Source of the DNA: Eubacteriaceae bacterium
GTDB taxonomy: Bacteria > Bacillota > Clostridia > Peptostreptococcales > Anaerovoracaceae
Reading direction: 5' to 3'
Assembly (NCBI GenBank): GCA_902362805.1
Contig: CABIXY010000001.1
Coordinates: forward strand, 124,001-188,000
DNA length: 64,000 nucleotides
The notes below the pieces were generated by a model. That model ran no database searches. It was given only the letters and a program-made list of their open reading frames with translations, and had not been told where the DNA came from. Positions 35,599 to 43,549 of this stretch are shown here, in pieces. The position numbers and the translations under genes are program-made. Numbering within the stretch: position 1 is the stretch's first letter; every line of letters starts with the position of its first letter.

Positions 35599-36609
35599 CT
35601 ATACGTCTAGTAAAAAGCCCTCTTGAAACGGATCTTTCGGATCCAGGATCCAGGTGGCAAATCCGATGACACAGGCGTTGCCGGTAATCTTCGGCACGAT
35701 GGCCTTGATGCCGCCTACTTCTGTCTCTTCTACGATTTCACATTTAAATTTTGATCCGATGACGCTCTCGTGAACAAAAGACTCCCCGACCGACAGCCTG
35801 CCTTCTGCATACAGGAGGGCGGCTTTGGCTGAGGTTCCTGTGCCGCAAGGGGAACGGTCGATGACCTTCGGCAGTGCGACGACCACATTTTGGATATCGG
35901 CATCAGGGCTCTGCGCGGGACCAGAAAATTCAACGTGAGTCACCTGATCTACAAAAGGCAGCTCTGGATGACGGACGACGACCTGCTTGTTGATGTCTTT
36001 GGCTATGGAGCGGGCGATTTCTGTAAACCTGCCACAGTTTTCTGGCTTGATCTCAAGGCCGACCTTCTCTGCCGGCAGAATCGCATAAACATTTCCTCCC
36101 CAGGAGATATCCATGGTTAATTTCCCGAACGCAGCAGTTTCTACTTCGACATCTCTATTGAGGACCAGGGCTGGCGCATTGACAAAGGAAACCTCTTCTA
36201 CCACGCCGTCTATGATTTTGGCTTCTACTGTAACGACACCGGCCGGCGTATCCAATTTTATCACCGTAATCGGCTCTTTTACGTCGACGAGCCCGGCTTC
36301 GATGAGAGCTACGGATACACCCATGGTATCATGTCCGCACATCGGCATCCAACAGCTGGCTTCAAAATACAATACGCCTACATCAGTACCTGGTGTACAG
36401 GGCTCTGTAATCAGAGTACCAGACATGATTTCACTGCCTCTCGGCTCAAACATCAAAACCTTACGGAACCAGTCTTCATGTTCTCGCATATATTCGAATT
36501 TTTCCTGCATTGTTTTTCCGGGAACATGGCGGAATCCGCTCACCACATTACGTGTAGGCTGTCCCAGGGTATGTGTTTCGATGGTCCTGAAAAGTTTTCT
36601 GGCTTTCAA
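35599..36609 (-). CDS. Proline racemase / hydroxyproline 2-epimerase family enzyme
   Basis: A 336-aa enzyme with both catalytic cysteines: SCWMPMCGHDTMG (first Cys) and VIDRSPCGTGTSAKA (second Cys). Cys/Cys members racemise proline or epimerise C2 of 4-hydroxyproline, while Ser/Thr variants are dehydratases, so a racemase/epimerase is expected. The start is TTG with AAAGGATGTG upstream. Its sigma-54 promoter lies back-to-back with that of the glycyl radical enzyme operon. In the HplG pathway an epimerase turns cis-4-hydroxy-L-proline into trans-4-hydroxy-D-proline, which fits this neighbour. Confidence 0.9.
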   Translation of the reverse strand: MKARKLFRTIETHTLGQPTRNVVSGFRHVPGKTMQEKFEYMREHEDWFRKVLMFEPRGSEIMSGTLITEPCTPGTDVGVLYFEASCWMPMCGHDTMGVSVALIEAGLVDVKEPITVIKLDTPAGVVTVEAKIIDGVVEEVSFVNAPALVLNRDVEVETAAFGKLTMDISWGGNVYAILPAEKVGLEIKPENCGRFTEIARSIAKDINKQVVVRHPELPFVDQVTHVEFSGPAQSPDADIQNVVVALPKVIDRSPCGTGTSAKAALLYAEGRLSVGESFVHESVIGSKFKCEIVEETEVGGIKAIVPKITGNACVIGFATWILDPKDPFQEGFLLDV

Positions 36610-36652
36610 GTTAACACATCCTTTCTATTCATTATTTCTTTTTCAATTATAT

Positions 36653-36672
36653 AAAGCAAAAAATGTGCCAAT
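36653..36672 (-). promoter_or_regulatory. Sigma-54 promoter of the epimerase gene
   Basis: On the minus strand: TTGGCACATTTTTTGCTTTA, with GG and GC exactly 10 bases apart; TGGCAC and TTGC are consensus. It lies about 45 bases upstream of the TTG start. Confidence 0.85.
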
Positions 36673-36692
36673 GGCATATATGGGGCAAAACG

Positions 36693-36723
36693 CACTTTTT
36701 TAGCATGGAATCGTAAAAAAGTG
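36693..36723. promoter_or_regulatory. Candidate enhancer site, inverted repeat 1
   Basis: CACTTTTTTA and its exact reverse complement TAAAAAAGTG are separated by 11 bases, between the two divergent sigma-54 promoters. The half-site AAAAAAGTG also forms the arms of the palindrome before arcA, though in the opposite arm order. Confidence 0.5.
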
Positions 36724-36815
36724 TCATAAATTTGGTACAAATTGATATTAGTGTGTTTCAAAATTGGAGCATAACGAAGTGGGCGCTTTTATTTGCTGGC
36801 GTCTGGCTGGATAAG

Positions 36816-36828
36816 CACATTCAATGTG
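36816..36828. promoter_or_regulatory. Candidate enhancer site, dyad 2
   Basis: CACATTCAATGTG, a 6+1+6 perfect dyad about 120 bases upstream of the rightward -24 element and 145 bases from the leftward one, typical distances for an enhancer-binding protein. Confidence 0.5.
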
Positions 36829-36948
36829 TGCCAAAAAAGGGACACGACCCTCTCGTTCTAAGAGATGTATTTGAGAAAAATGGGCATAAATGTGATCGCT
36901 TTTCCCTATTTTAGCACAAAAAACATGCCTAAACAATCTTTTGACGAT

Positions 36949-36964
36949 TGGCACGGAATTTGCT
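36949..36964 (+). promoter_or_regulatory. Sigma-54 promoter of the glycyl radical enzyme operon
   Basis: TGGCACGGAATTTGCT matches the -24/-12 consensus almost perfectly, with GG and GC 10 bases apart. It lies about 42 bases before the GTG start of the activase. Confidence 0.92.
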
Positions 36965-37005
36965 TTATATATGGCAACAGAAGAAAACAGGAAGGAGGTG
37001 TCAGG

Positions 37006-37926
37006 GTGATATTCAATATACAGAAATGTTCCATACATGATGGAGAGGGACTTCGCACCCTGGTATTTTTCAAGGGATGCCCTTTGAAATGCAAGTGGTG
37101 CGCAAATCCTGAATCACAGAGCTACGGCGCAGAAATCATGGAATCGCCGATTCGGTGTATTGGCTGCGGCGCATGCAGAGAGATCTGCCCCCAGGCAGCA
37201 ATTTTGGAGGATGGAACCATTGACCGATCCCTCTGCGATAACTGTATGAAATGCATAGATGTATGTTACGCAGAGGCAAAGAAAATTACAGGCAGAGAGT
37301 ATGCTGTAGAAGAATTATATAAAGAAATTGAAAAGGATAAACCGTTTTATTCCATGTTTGGAGGAGGTGTTACCTTTTCTGGCGGCGAACCTCTGACTCA
37401 CAGTGAACTGCTGAAAGATATTGCGGAGAAATGTCATGAAAAAGGAATTAATGTAGTCGTGGAAAGCTGTGGCTGCGGAGACTTTGAGAAGTTTAAAATG
37501 GCACTTCCTTATATAGATTCCATGTTTATGGACATCAAGCATATCGATGCAGCCGTGCATAAGACACTGACTGGAACTGGAAACGAACTGATTCTTGATA
37601 ACATTAGAAAAATTTCGGAATACAGGATTCCGCTTACAATCAGAACACCTATTGTTCCGGGGCTCACCGATGCTGAAGAGAATATCAGAGGAATTGCGGA
37701 ATTTGTGGCTGGTCTTCAGACGGCAAAGGAATATGAGCTTTTAGCTTATCACAGTCTTGGCGAATCAAAATACAAGGCACTGGGAAGGGGCTATGGGTTG
37801 GAAGATACACAGACGCCCGATGATGAAAAAATGAGAGAGCTTGTAAAAATCGGCAACAGCATACTGCTTCCATATGGGAAACAGTGCTGCTGGACGAAGA
37901 ACAACAATAAGGAGGTAGTAAAATGA
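37006..37926 (+). CDS. hplH: Glycyl radical enzyme activating enzyme
   Basis: A 306-aa radical SAM activase: the cluster-binding motif CPLKCKWC at about residues 27-34, then a ferredoxin-like insert with two cysteine quartets (CIGCGACREICP and CDNCMKCIDVC), then TFSGGEPLTHSE. GTG start with AAGGAGGTGTCAGG upstream; the upstream-extended frame lacks an RBS. Its stop overlaps the start of the glycyl radical enzyme (ATGA). It generates the Gly radical on the partner by abstracting H with a 5'-deoxyadenosyl radical. The symbol follows the assignment of the partner and is tentative. Confidence 0.9.
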   Translation: MIFNIQKCSIHDGEGLRTLVFFKGCPLKCKWCANPESQSYGAEIMESPIRCIGCGACREICPQAAILEDGTIDRSLCDNCMKCIDVCYAEAKKITGREYAVEELYKEIEKDKPFYSMFGGGVTFSGGEPLTHSELLKDIAEKCHEKGINVVVESCGCGDFEKFKMALPYIDSMFMDIKHIDAAVHKTLTGTGNELILDNIRKISEYRIPLTIRTPIVPGLTDAEENIRGIAEFVAGLQTAKEYELLAYHSLGESKYKALGRGYGLEDTQTPDDEKMRELVKIGNSILLPYGKQCCWTKNNNKEVVK

Positions 37927-40280
37927 TTTCAGAAAGAATAATTAGATTAAGCGAAAAGGTGCGCGATACGCCAGTAACAATCTGTCTGGATCGTGCCAAA
38001 CTGGTCACAAACTTTTACAGCGAGCCATCCATGGAACCGTTTATCTTGAGAAGAGCAAAGGTCTTTGCCCACGTCTTAGACAACAAGAAGATCTTCATCG
38101 ATGACGATTCGATTATTGCAGGGCATTTGGCGTCCAGACTCCACGCAGCGCCGCTGTATCCAGAGATGACAGCATGGCTGCGCGATGATTTGGAGGAACT
38201 GGATACAAGAGAATCCGACAACCTGCAGTTCATGCCAGGAGAAAAGGACGAACTACGAGAAATCGTTAAAAAATGGGAAGGAAGAACTTTTGGCGATATG
38301 ACGGCAGAGCTGGCTGATGAAGATATGGATATCATGGTAGACATCGGTATCTTTACAAAGGGAGTCTCCAACAAGTCCACCATGAACCATGCGCCATGCT
38401 ACGACGAAATGGTGACAAAGGGCTACCGCTGCTATATCGATCAGTGCAAGGCTAACATCGCATCCCTCGATAGAATGAATATTGAAAACATGGAAAAGAA
38501 GTACACCTGGGAAGCCATGATTATCGTAATGGAAGCGATTATCCGATTTGCTCATAGATATGCAGATCTTGCTGAACAGATGGCGGCAGGCTGCAAGGAT
38601 AACGAACGCAAAATGCAGCTTCTCAATATGGCAGAAGTCTGCAAAATTGTTCCAGAGAATGCGCCGCAGAACTTCTACCAGGCAGCACAGTTTGTATGGT
38701 TTACCCACTTGGCGCTGCAGATGGAATATAACAGTAACGACAACTGTCTGGGCCGTTTTGACCAATATATGTATCCTTTCTATAAGCAGGATATGGAAAA
38801 CGGAATCAGTGAAGCCTTTATCGCAGACGTCATTCACGAATTTAAGCTGAAAATTGCTGAATTGTGGGAAGTGCGTACTACGAGAGAATCCATCGCCTAC
38901 CCTGGCTGCCCTCTGTGGATTCATATGATGATCGGCGGTGTTCTGCCTGACGGCAGCGACGGCTGCAATGAACTGACCAGACTGATTCTCCACTGCATGG
39001 AGGATCTGCAGACAAAAGAACCGTGCGTATCCTTCCGCTACCATGACGGGGTAGATGAAGAGACTTTCAGACTGGCACTTTCTGTTGCAAGAAAGGGCGG
39101 AAGCCATCCGGCATTTTTCAACGATAGCACTAATATTTCCCATCTTCTTTCCCTCGGCCACACCCTGGAGGAAGCTAGGAACTGGGGTATCTGCGGATGT
39201 ATTGAACCGAGCGTTCCAGGTATGACGGACTTCCAGTCTAATGCAGGCTATTTTAATCCGAGCAAGGTGCTTGAAATCACGCTAAACAACGGAAAAGATC
39301 CTCTGACTGGAAAGCAGATTGGGCCAGAGACAGGGGATATCAAAACCTTTACATCAGTTCAGCAGATTATGGATGCCTATGCAGTCCAGCAGGATTACTT
39401 CATGGATAAGTTCTGCGAACTCTTTGACAGAATCGTATCCTGCCATGCGTGGACAGCACCAACCATTACTGGTTCCTGCTTTACTCATGGCTGCATGGAA
39501 AAGGGTCAGGTTCTTCAGCGCAGAGGTGCAGACCACAGATATTCCGCAGTGGCTATCACCGGTATTGCAAATATTGCGGACTCTTTAGCAGCAATCGAAG
39601 AGTGCGTATTCAATAAAAAGTATCTGTCCATGGATGAACTGATGGACCTTCTCGCTACAGACTTTGAAGGGAAAGAAAACCTGCGTCAGCTTTTGATCAA
39701 TAAGGCGCCAAAGTATGGCAACGATATCGAAAGCGTAGACAGGTATGCCCACTGGCTGACAAAGCTTTGCAATGACCAGATCTGCAAGCATACAGATGGC
39801 CGTGATGCAAAATATACGATGGTCATCTCCACGCAGTCTTATAACGTGGTACTGGGGCAGTTGATTGGCGCACTGCCTGATGGCAGAAAGGCTTATACAG
39901 CTCTGGCAGATAACGCGTCACCGATGATCGGCATGGATACGAACGGTCCGACTGCTGTCGTAAAATCACTGGGCAGAATTGACCCATTAATCGCACAGAG
40001 CGGCGTTTTGGTCAACCAGAGATTTGACCCGACCATCGTAAAGGGCGAAAAAGGACTGAATATCATTGAAACAGTCATTCGCACCTATTTCGATACACAG
40101 CACGGACAGCACATTCAGCTAAACGTAGTGGATAATGAAACTCTCTGTGCAGCACAGAAGGAACCGCAGAAATATCGCAACATTCTGGTAAGAGTGGCAG
40201 GCTATTCTGCATACTTCGTCGATTTGGAAAAAGATATTCAGGATAATATCATCGCAAGAACACTGCAGCAGTCGCTGTAA
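37923..40280 (+). CDS. hplG: Glycyl radical enzyme, probable 4-hydroxy-D-proline C-N lyase
   Basis: A 785-aa glycyl radical enzyme of the GCxE eliminase class: thiyl cysteine and base in WGICGCIEPSVPG (C426, E428), and the C-terminal radical loop VRVAGYSAYF (G760). GRFDQYMYPFY is typical of the class. The GCIEPSVPG sequence differs from what I recall for HypD dehydratase. HplG opens trans-4-hydroxy-D-proline by C-N cleavage to 2-amino-4-ketopentanoate; the nearby epimerase and OrtAB make this the best reading, but HypD-like or novel dehydratase activity cannot be excluded. RBS AAGGAGGTAGTAAA. Confidence 0.75.
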   Translation: MISERIIRLSEKVRDTPVTICLDRAKLVTNFYSEPSMEPFILRRAKVFAHVLDNKKIFIDDDSIIAGHLASRLHAAPLYPEMTAWLRDDLEELDTRESDNLQFMPGEKDELREIVKKWEGRTFGDMTAELADEDMDIMVDIGIFTKGVSNKSTMNHAPCYDEMVTKGYRCYIDQCKANIASLDRMNIENMEKKYTWEAMIIVMEAIIRFAHRYADLAEQMAAGCKDNERKMQLLNMAEVCKIVPENAPQNFYQAAQFVWFTHLALQMEYNSNDNCLGRFDQYMYPFYKQDMENGISEAFIADVIHEFKLKIAELWEVRTTRESIAYPGCPLWIHMMIGGVLPDGSDGCNELTRLILHCMEDLQTKEPCVSFRYHDGVDEETFRLALSVARKGGSHPAFFNDSTNISHLLSLGHTLEEARNWGICGCIEPSVPGMTDFQSNAGYFNPSKVLEITLNNGKDPLTGKQIGPETGDIKTFTSVQQIMDAYAVQQDYFMDKFCELFDRIVSCHAWTAPTITGSCFTHGCMEKGQVLQRRGADHRYSAVAITGIANIADSLAAIEECVFNKKYLSMDELMDLLATDFEGKENLRQLLINKAPKYGNDIESVDRYAHWLTKLCNDQICKHTDGRDAKYTMVISTQSYNVVLGQLIGALPDGRKAYTALADNASPMIGMDTNGPTAVVKSLGRIDPLIAQSGVLVNQRFDPTIVKGEKGLNIIETVIRTYFDTQHGQHIQLNVVDNETLCAAQKEPQKYRNILVRVAGYSAYFVDLEKDIQDNIIARTLQQSL

Positions 40281-40292
40281 AACAAATGTGAT

Positions 40293-40347
40293 TTTCACTC
40301 TGCTTCTCTGCCCTGCTTTGCTTGCAGGCGGGGGAGCAGAGTTGAAA
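40293..40347. terminator. Hairpin after the glycyl radical enzyme gene
   Basis: Long stem TTTCACTCTGCT / AGCAGAGTTGAAA with a further paired CTGCCC/GCGGGG-type core. No T-run follows, so termination may be partial and the NSS transporter may be co-transcribed. Confidence 0.55.
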
Positions 40348-40465
40348 TAAAAACGGTACTTGAGGAAGGAGGATGATACTTACACAAAAATAGGTCATGT
40401 CGGGGGGCTTGGAGATAGCGAGAATAATGTTCACATCTTTAACTATGACTAAAAAGGAGAGAAAA

Positions 40466-41893
40466 ATGTCTGGAATTACAATAGCAATGCTAATTGTATA
40501 TGCGGTCGTATTCGGCGGCGGCAGTATTTTCTTAGTCATGAAATCCATGTCTAAGAAAAACAATACCAGAGGCGAAATTGTAGAAAACAAACAGAGCGAT
40601 GGATTTGGCTCTAGAATTGGATTTATCTTATCAACGATAGGCATGGCTGTCGGCGTTGGCGCAATGTGGAGATTCCCGATGATGTGCGCACAGTGGGGCG
40701 GCGGTGCATTTGTACTGGCATTCATCATAGTCTGTGTCGTAATCGTGATTCCTGCGGGCTGGGCAGAAATCGCTTATGGCAGACACTTCAGAAAAGGCAC
40801 CGTAGGCTGCGGTGCGGATGCTGCAGGCAAACCGGGCAAGCTGCTGGGCTGGTTCATGAGTTTGGATCAGGTGGCTGTCTGGGCTTATTATCCTGCAATT
40901 ATGGCAATTGTTATTTGCTATATTTTTAAATCCTTTGGCGGTATTGATTACGCGGCAAATGCGGAGGCGGTTTATGAGACGACCAATGACAACAGACTTG
41001 TCATTTACCTGATCGTAATCGCAGTGCTGGCAGTTGTGGCGCTGATTGGTGCCAGAGGAATTCAAAATGGTATTGAAAAAGTTTGTAAAATTTTACTTCC
41101 ACTGTTGTTTATCATCCTGGTGGTTTTGATTGTACGCGTATGTATGATTCCTGGAATTGCAACAGGTATTGAGTTTTACCTAAAGCCTGACTGGGCACAG
41201 CTGGCAAATCCACAGATGTGGGCGGCTGCGGCAGGTATGGCGCTCTTTGCAGTAGGCCTTGGACCTGGATGCTTGTTGGTATACGGCAGATATGTAGACG
41301 ACAAGCAGGACGTGGCGACAGATTTTATCACAGTAAACGTAGTTCAGCTCTTTATCTGCCTGCTGTCCGGTTTCGTAATTATTCCGGCAGTGGCAACTTT
41401 CGGACTGGATCCGCTGATGGGAAAAGGCGTCATGTTCGTGGCATTGCCTAAGGTATTTGCGACGATTCCGGGAGGTGCATTCTTCCTGATTCTGTTCTTC
41501 GTGGCACTGCTCTTTGCAGGGATTTCATCCTCCCTCAACCAGGTAGAGATTGCGACTTCGGCGTTCATGGACAAGGAAGGCTTTGGAATGAGCAGGAAAA
41601 AGGCGACAATCGTATGCTATGTCATCGCAATCCTCGTTGCCATCCCGTGTGTTTGGAACGATGCGTTCTTTGCCGTCTTTGACAACCTATTCGGAAACAT
41701 CGGATACTGCATCTGTGCCTTAGGACTGGCAATTATCCTGGCTTGGAAGATCGGTGCAAAGAAGGTCAGAGAAGAATGGTATCTGCCTACTTCGGCAATC
41801 AAGTGGGGTCCATGGGTTGACTTCTTATATAAATATGTTGTAGTAATTGCTTTAGGCTACTTTACAATTACTGCGGTATTATCACTGTTTTAA
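40466..41893 (+). CDS. Sodium-dependent transporter, NSS family
   Basis: A 475-aa neurotransmitter:sodium symporter family protein. The first core segment GFILSTIGMAVGVGAMWRFP is the TM1 sodium/substrate-binding motif, and GGGAFVLAFIIV follows; the remainder has the usual 11-12 segments (LFFVALLFAGISSSLNQVE). The ATG at 40466 has AAAAAGGAGAGAAAA upstream. An N-terminal extra segment (IAMLIVYAVVFGGGSIF) precedes the core. It probably imports the amino acid degraded by the neighbouring epimerase and glycyl radical enzyme. Confidence 0.88.
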   Translation: MSGITIAMLIVYAVVFGGGSIFLVMKSMSKKNNTRGEIVENKQSDGFGSRIGFILSTIGMAVGVGAMWRFPMMCAQWGGGAFVLAFIIVCVVIVIPAGWAEIAYGRHFRKGTVGCGADAAGKPGKLLGWFMSLDQVAVWAYYPAIMAIVICYIFKSFGGIDYAANAEAVYETTNDNRLVIYLIVIAVLAVVALIGARGIQNGIEKVCKILLPLLFIILVVLIVRVCMIPGIATGIEFYLKPDWAQLANPQMWAAAAGMALFAVGLGPGCLLVYGRYVDDKQDVATDFITVNVVQLFICLLSGFVIIPAVATFGLDPLMGKGVMFVALPKVFATIPGGAFFLILFFVALLFAGISSSLNQVEIATSAFMDKEGFGMSRKKATIVCYVIAILVAIPCVWNDAFFAVFDNLFGNIGYCICALGLAIILAWKIGAKKVREEWYLPTSAIKWGPWVDFLYKYVVVIALGYFTITAVLSLF

Positions 41894-41906
41894 TAAATGA
41901 TATCAT

Positions 41907-41936
41907 CGCTGGTCACAGATTGAACTGTGGCCAGCG
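41907..41936. terminator. Hairpin after NSS transporter
   Basis: 12-bp stem CGCTGGTCACAG / CTGTGGCCAGCG (one wobble), loop ATTGAA. No strong T-run. Confidence 0.6.
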
Positions 41937-41989
41937 TATCCAATGAATGATTCTATTTTGTACATATGACATTGATTTTATTTCACTAC

Positions 41990-42145
41990 CGATATACCTG
42001 GTACAATGATAAAATATAAATAGCTAGATATAATAGATGCCGGACTCTCGTCGCTATAGGCGGTGAGTTCCGCTTCTGAATCATGATGGTTTTCTTCCAT
42101 CAAAGTTCAGAGGAGCTTTGCTCCGATTGTAACAGGAGGCAGATC
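41990..42145 (+). promoter_or_regulatory. Structured leader of the mutL operon
   Basis: Contains TACAAT and TATAAT-like -10 boxes (about 42003 and 42030), then small hairpins TGATGG/CCATCA (42084-42102) and GGAGC/GCTCC (42112-42124) just before AGGAGGCAGATC. I could not recognise a cobalamin riboswitch or T-box in it. Confidence 0.35.
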
Positions 42146-43549
42146 TTGAACTACGCGATTTTATTAGATTTTGGAAGCACTTATACGAAGATTGTGTGTG
42201 TAGACTTAGCAGAGAGGCGCGTCGTTTTGACGGATAAATTTCCATCTACTGTACATACCAATGCTGAAATCAGCCTGCATCAGTGTTTCGAGGCTGCAAA
42301 GAGGACCATAGGTGAAGACGCTTTTCGAGTAGCACTGAAACTTTCTACTAGCAGCGCTGCCGGAGGCCTTAGAATTGCAGTATCCGGCTTGACGAAATCT
42401 CTCAGCATAGAGGCGGGGAGAAACGCCAGCTTTGGCGCAGGCGGCAAAGTCGTATATACTGCCGCAGGTCTGATTACAGAGGAGGATCTGCAAGGGATAG
42501 AAGGTTCTCAGGCGGAAATCCTGCTCCTGTGCGGCGGCTATGAAGGCGGAAACCGTAAGACCGTCCTTCACAATGCAGAAGTCCTGGCTGGCAGCAGGCT
42601 TAACATTCCGATCATCTATGCGGGGAACTCCCAAGTCGCAAAGGACGTGAGAATGATGTTCACCGGCAGAGGAAAAGAATGTTTTATGGCAGAGAATATC
42701 ATCCCGGGCGTGGGGACTTTGAACATCGAACCGACTGTCGCTATTATCAGAGATTTATTTATGAACCGTATCACCAATATGAAGGGTGTGGGAAAGGTCA
42801 AGGAGGTACTTGACGGACCGATTATACCGACGCCGGCTTCTGTGCTTGCTGCAGGGCAATTGCTCTGCGACGGAACGGAAAAGGACTCGGGGATCGGGCC
42901 TTACATGATGGTAGATATCGGCGGCGCTACCACGGATATCTATTCCTTTATAGAGAACCGCAGCTACGAAGGGGCAAAGCAGGTAGGCTCGCCCGAGCCT
43001 TTTGCCAAGAGAACGGTAGAGGGTGACATGGGAATGAGAGAATCTTCTATCTGTCTTGTAAAAGAAGTGGGAGAAGACAACTTTGCTCAGAAATGTGGTA
43101 TTACGAAGGAAGAATTGAGCGATGCCATACAGAATCGTATTACGGATAGGAAGTATATTGCAGATATAGAATCCGAGAAAGAGATAGACTTGCAGATTGC
43201 CTGCAGTGCAGTTCAAATCTCGGCGAGACGGCATGCAGGTTATGCCGTCAAAGAGTTTAACGACGGCTGCAGACTGGTGCAGCACGGAAAAAATTTGACA
43301 GACATCAGGACCGTGATCGGAACTGGCGGCATCTTAGTAAATAATTTGAGTACGGCACCGCAGATTTTGCAGAATGTGGAAGTGAGAAAGTCTGAAACGG
43401 GGCGGGTTCTGCTGCCGAAAGGTGTAAAACCCTTTGTCGATGAGGATTACGTTTTTTTTGCGGCAGGCTTACTTTGTGAATATGACCAGGAAGCTGCCCT
43501 TGCAATCATGAAAAAAAGTATCAGAACAGGAGAAAAGAATGGATATTAA
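42146..43549 (+). CDS. MutL/GlmL-family reactivase of a B12 mutase
   Basis: A 467-aa ASKHA-fold ATPase beginning YAILLDFGSTYTKIVCVDL, with the second phosphate motif YMMVDIGGATTDIYSF and TVIGTGGILVNN. MutL/GlmL proteins accompany glutamate mutase and ornithine aminomutase and are thought to swap damaged cobalamin. The start is TTG with AGGAGGCAGATC upstream; the longer ATG frame lacks an RBS. The 3' end overlaps the mutase gene by 11 bases. First gene of the mutL - mutase - ortA - ortB - proC operon. Confidence 0.9.
   Translation: MNYAILLDFGSTYTKIVCVDLAERRVVLTDKFPSTVHTNAEISLHQCFEAAKRTIGEDAFRVALKLSTSSAAGGLRIAVSGLTKSLSIEAGRNASFGAGGKVVYTAAGLITEEDLQGIEGSQAEILLLCGGYEGGNRKTVLHNAEVLAGSRLNIPIIYAGNSQVAKDVRMMFTGRGKECFMAENIIPGVGTLNIEPTVAIIRDLFMNRITNMKGVGKVKEVLDGPIIPTPASVLAAGQLLCDGTEKDSGIGPYMMVDIGGATTDIYSFIENRSYEGAKQVGSPEPFAKRTVEGDMGMRESSICLVKEVGEDNFAQKCGITKEELSDAIQNRITDRKYIADIESEKEIDLQIACSAVQISARRHAGYAVKEFNDGCRLVQHGKNLTDIRTVIGTGGILVNNLSTAPQILQNVEVRKSETGRVLLPKGVKPFVDEDYVFFAAGLLCEYDQEAALAIMKKSIRTGEKNGY

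Noticed and set aside
37923..40280. Pyruvate formate-lyase or choline TMA-lyase
   Set aside because: It has GCIE rather than the Cys-Cys of PFL, and the proline-type epimerase plus OrtAB neighbours point to a hydroxyproline substrate rather than choline.
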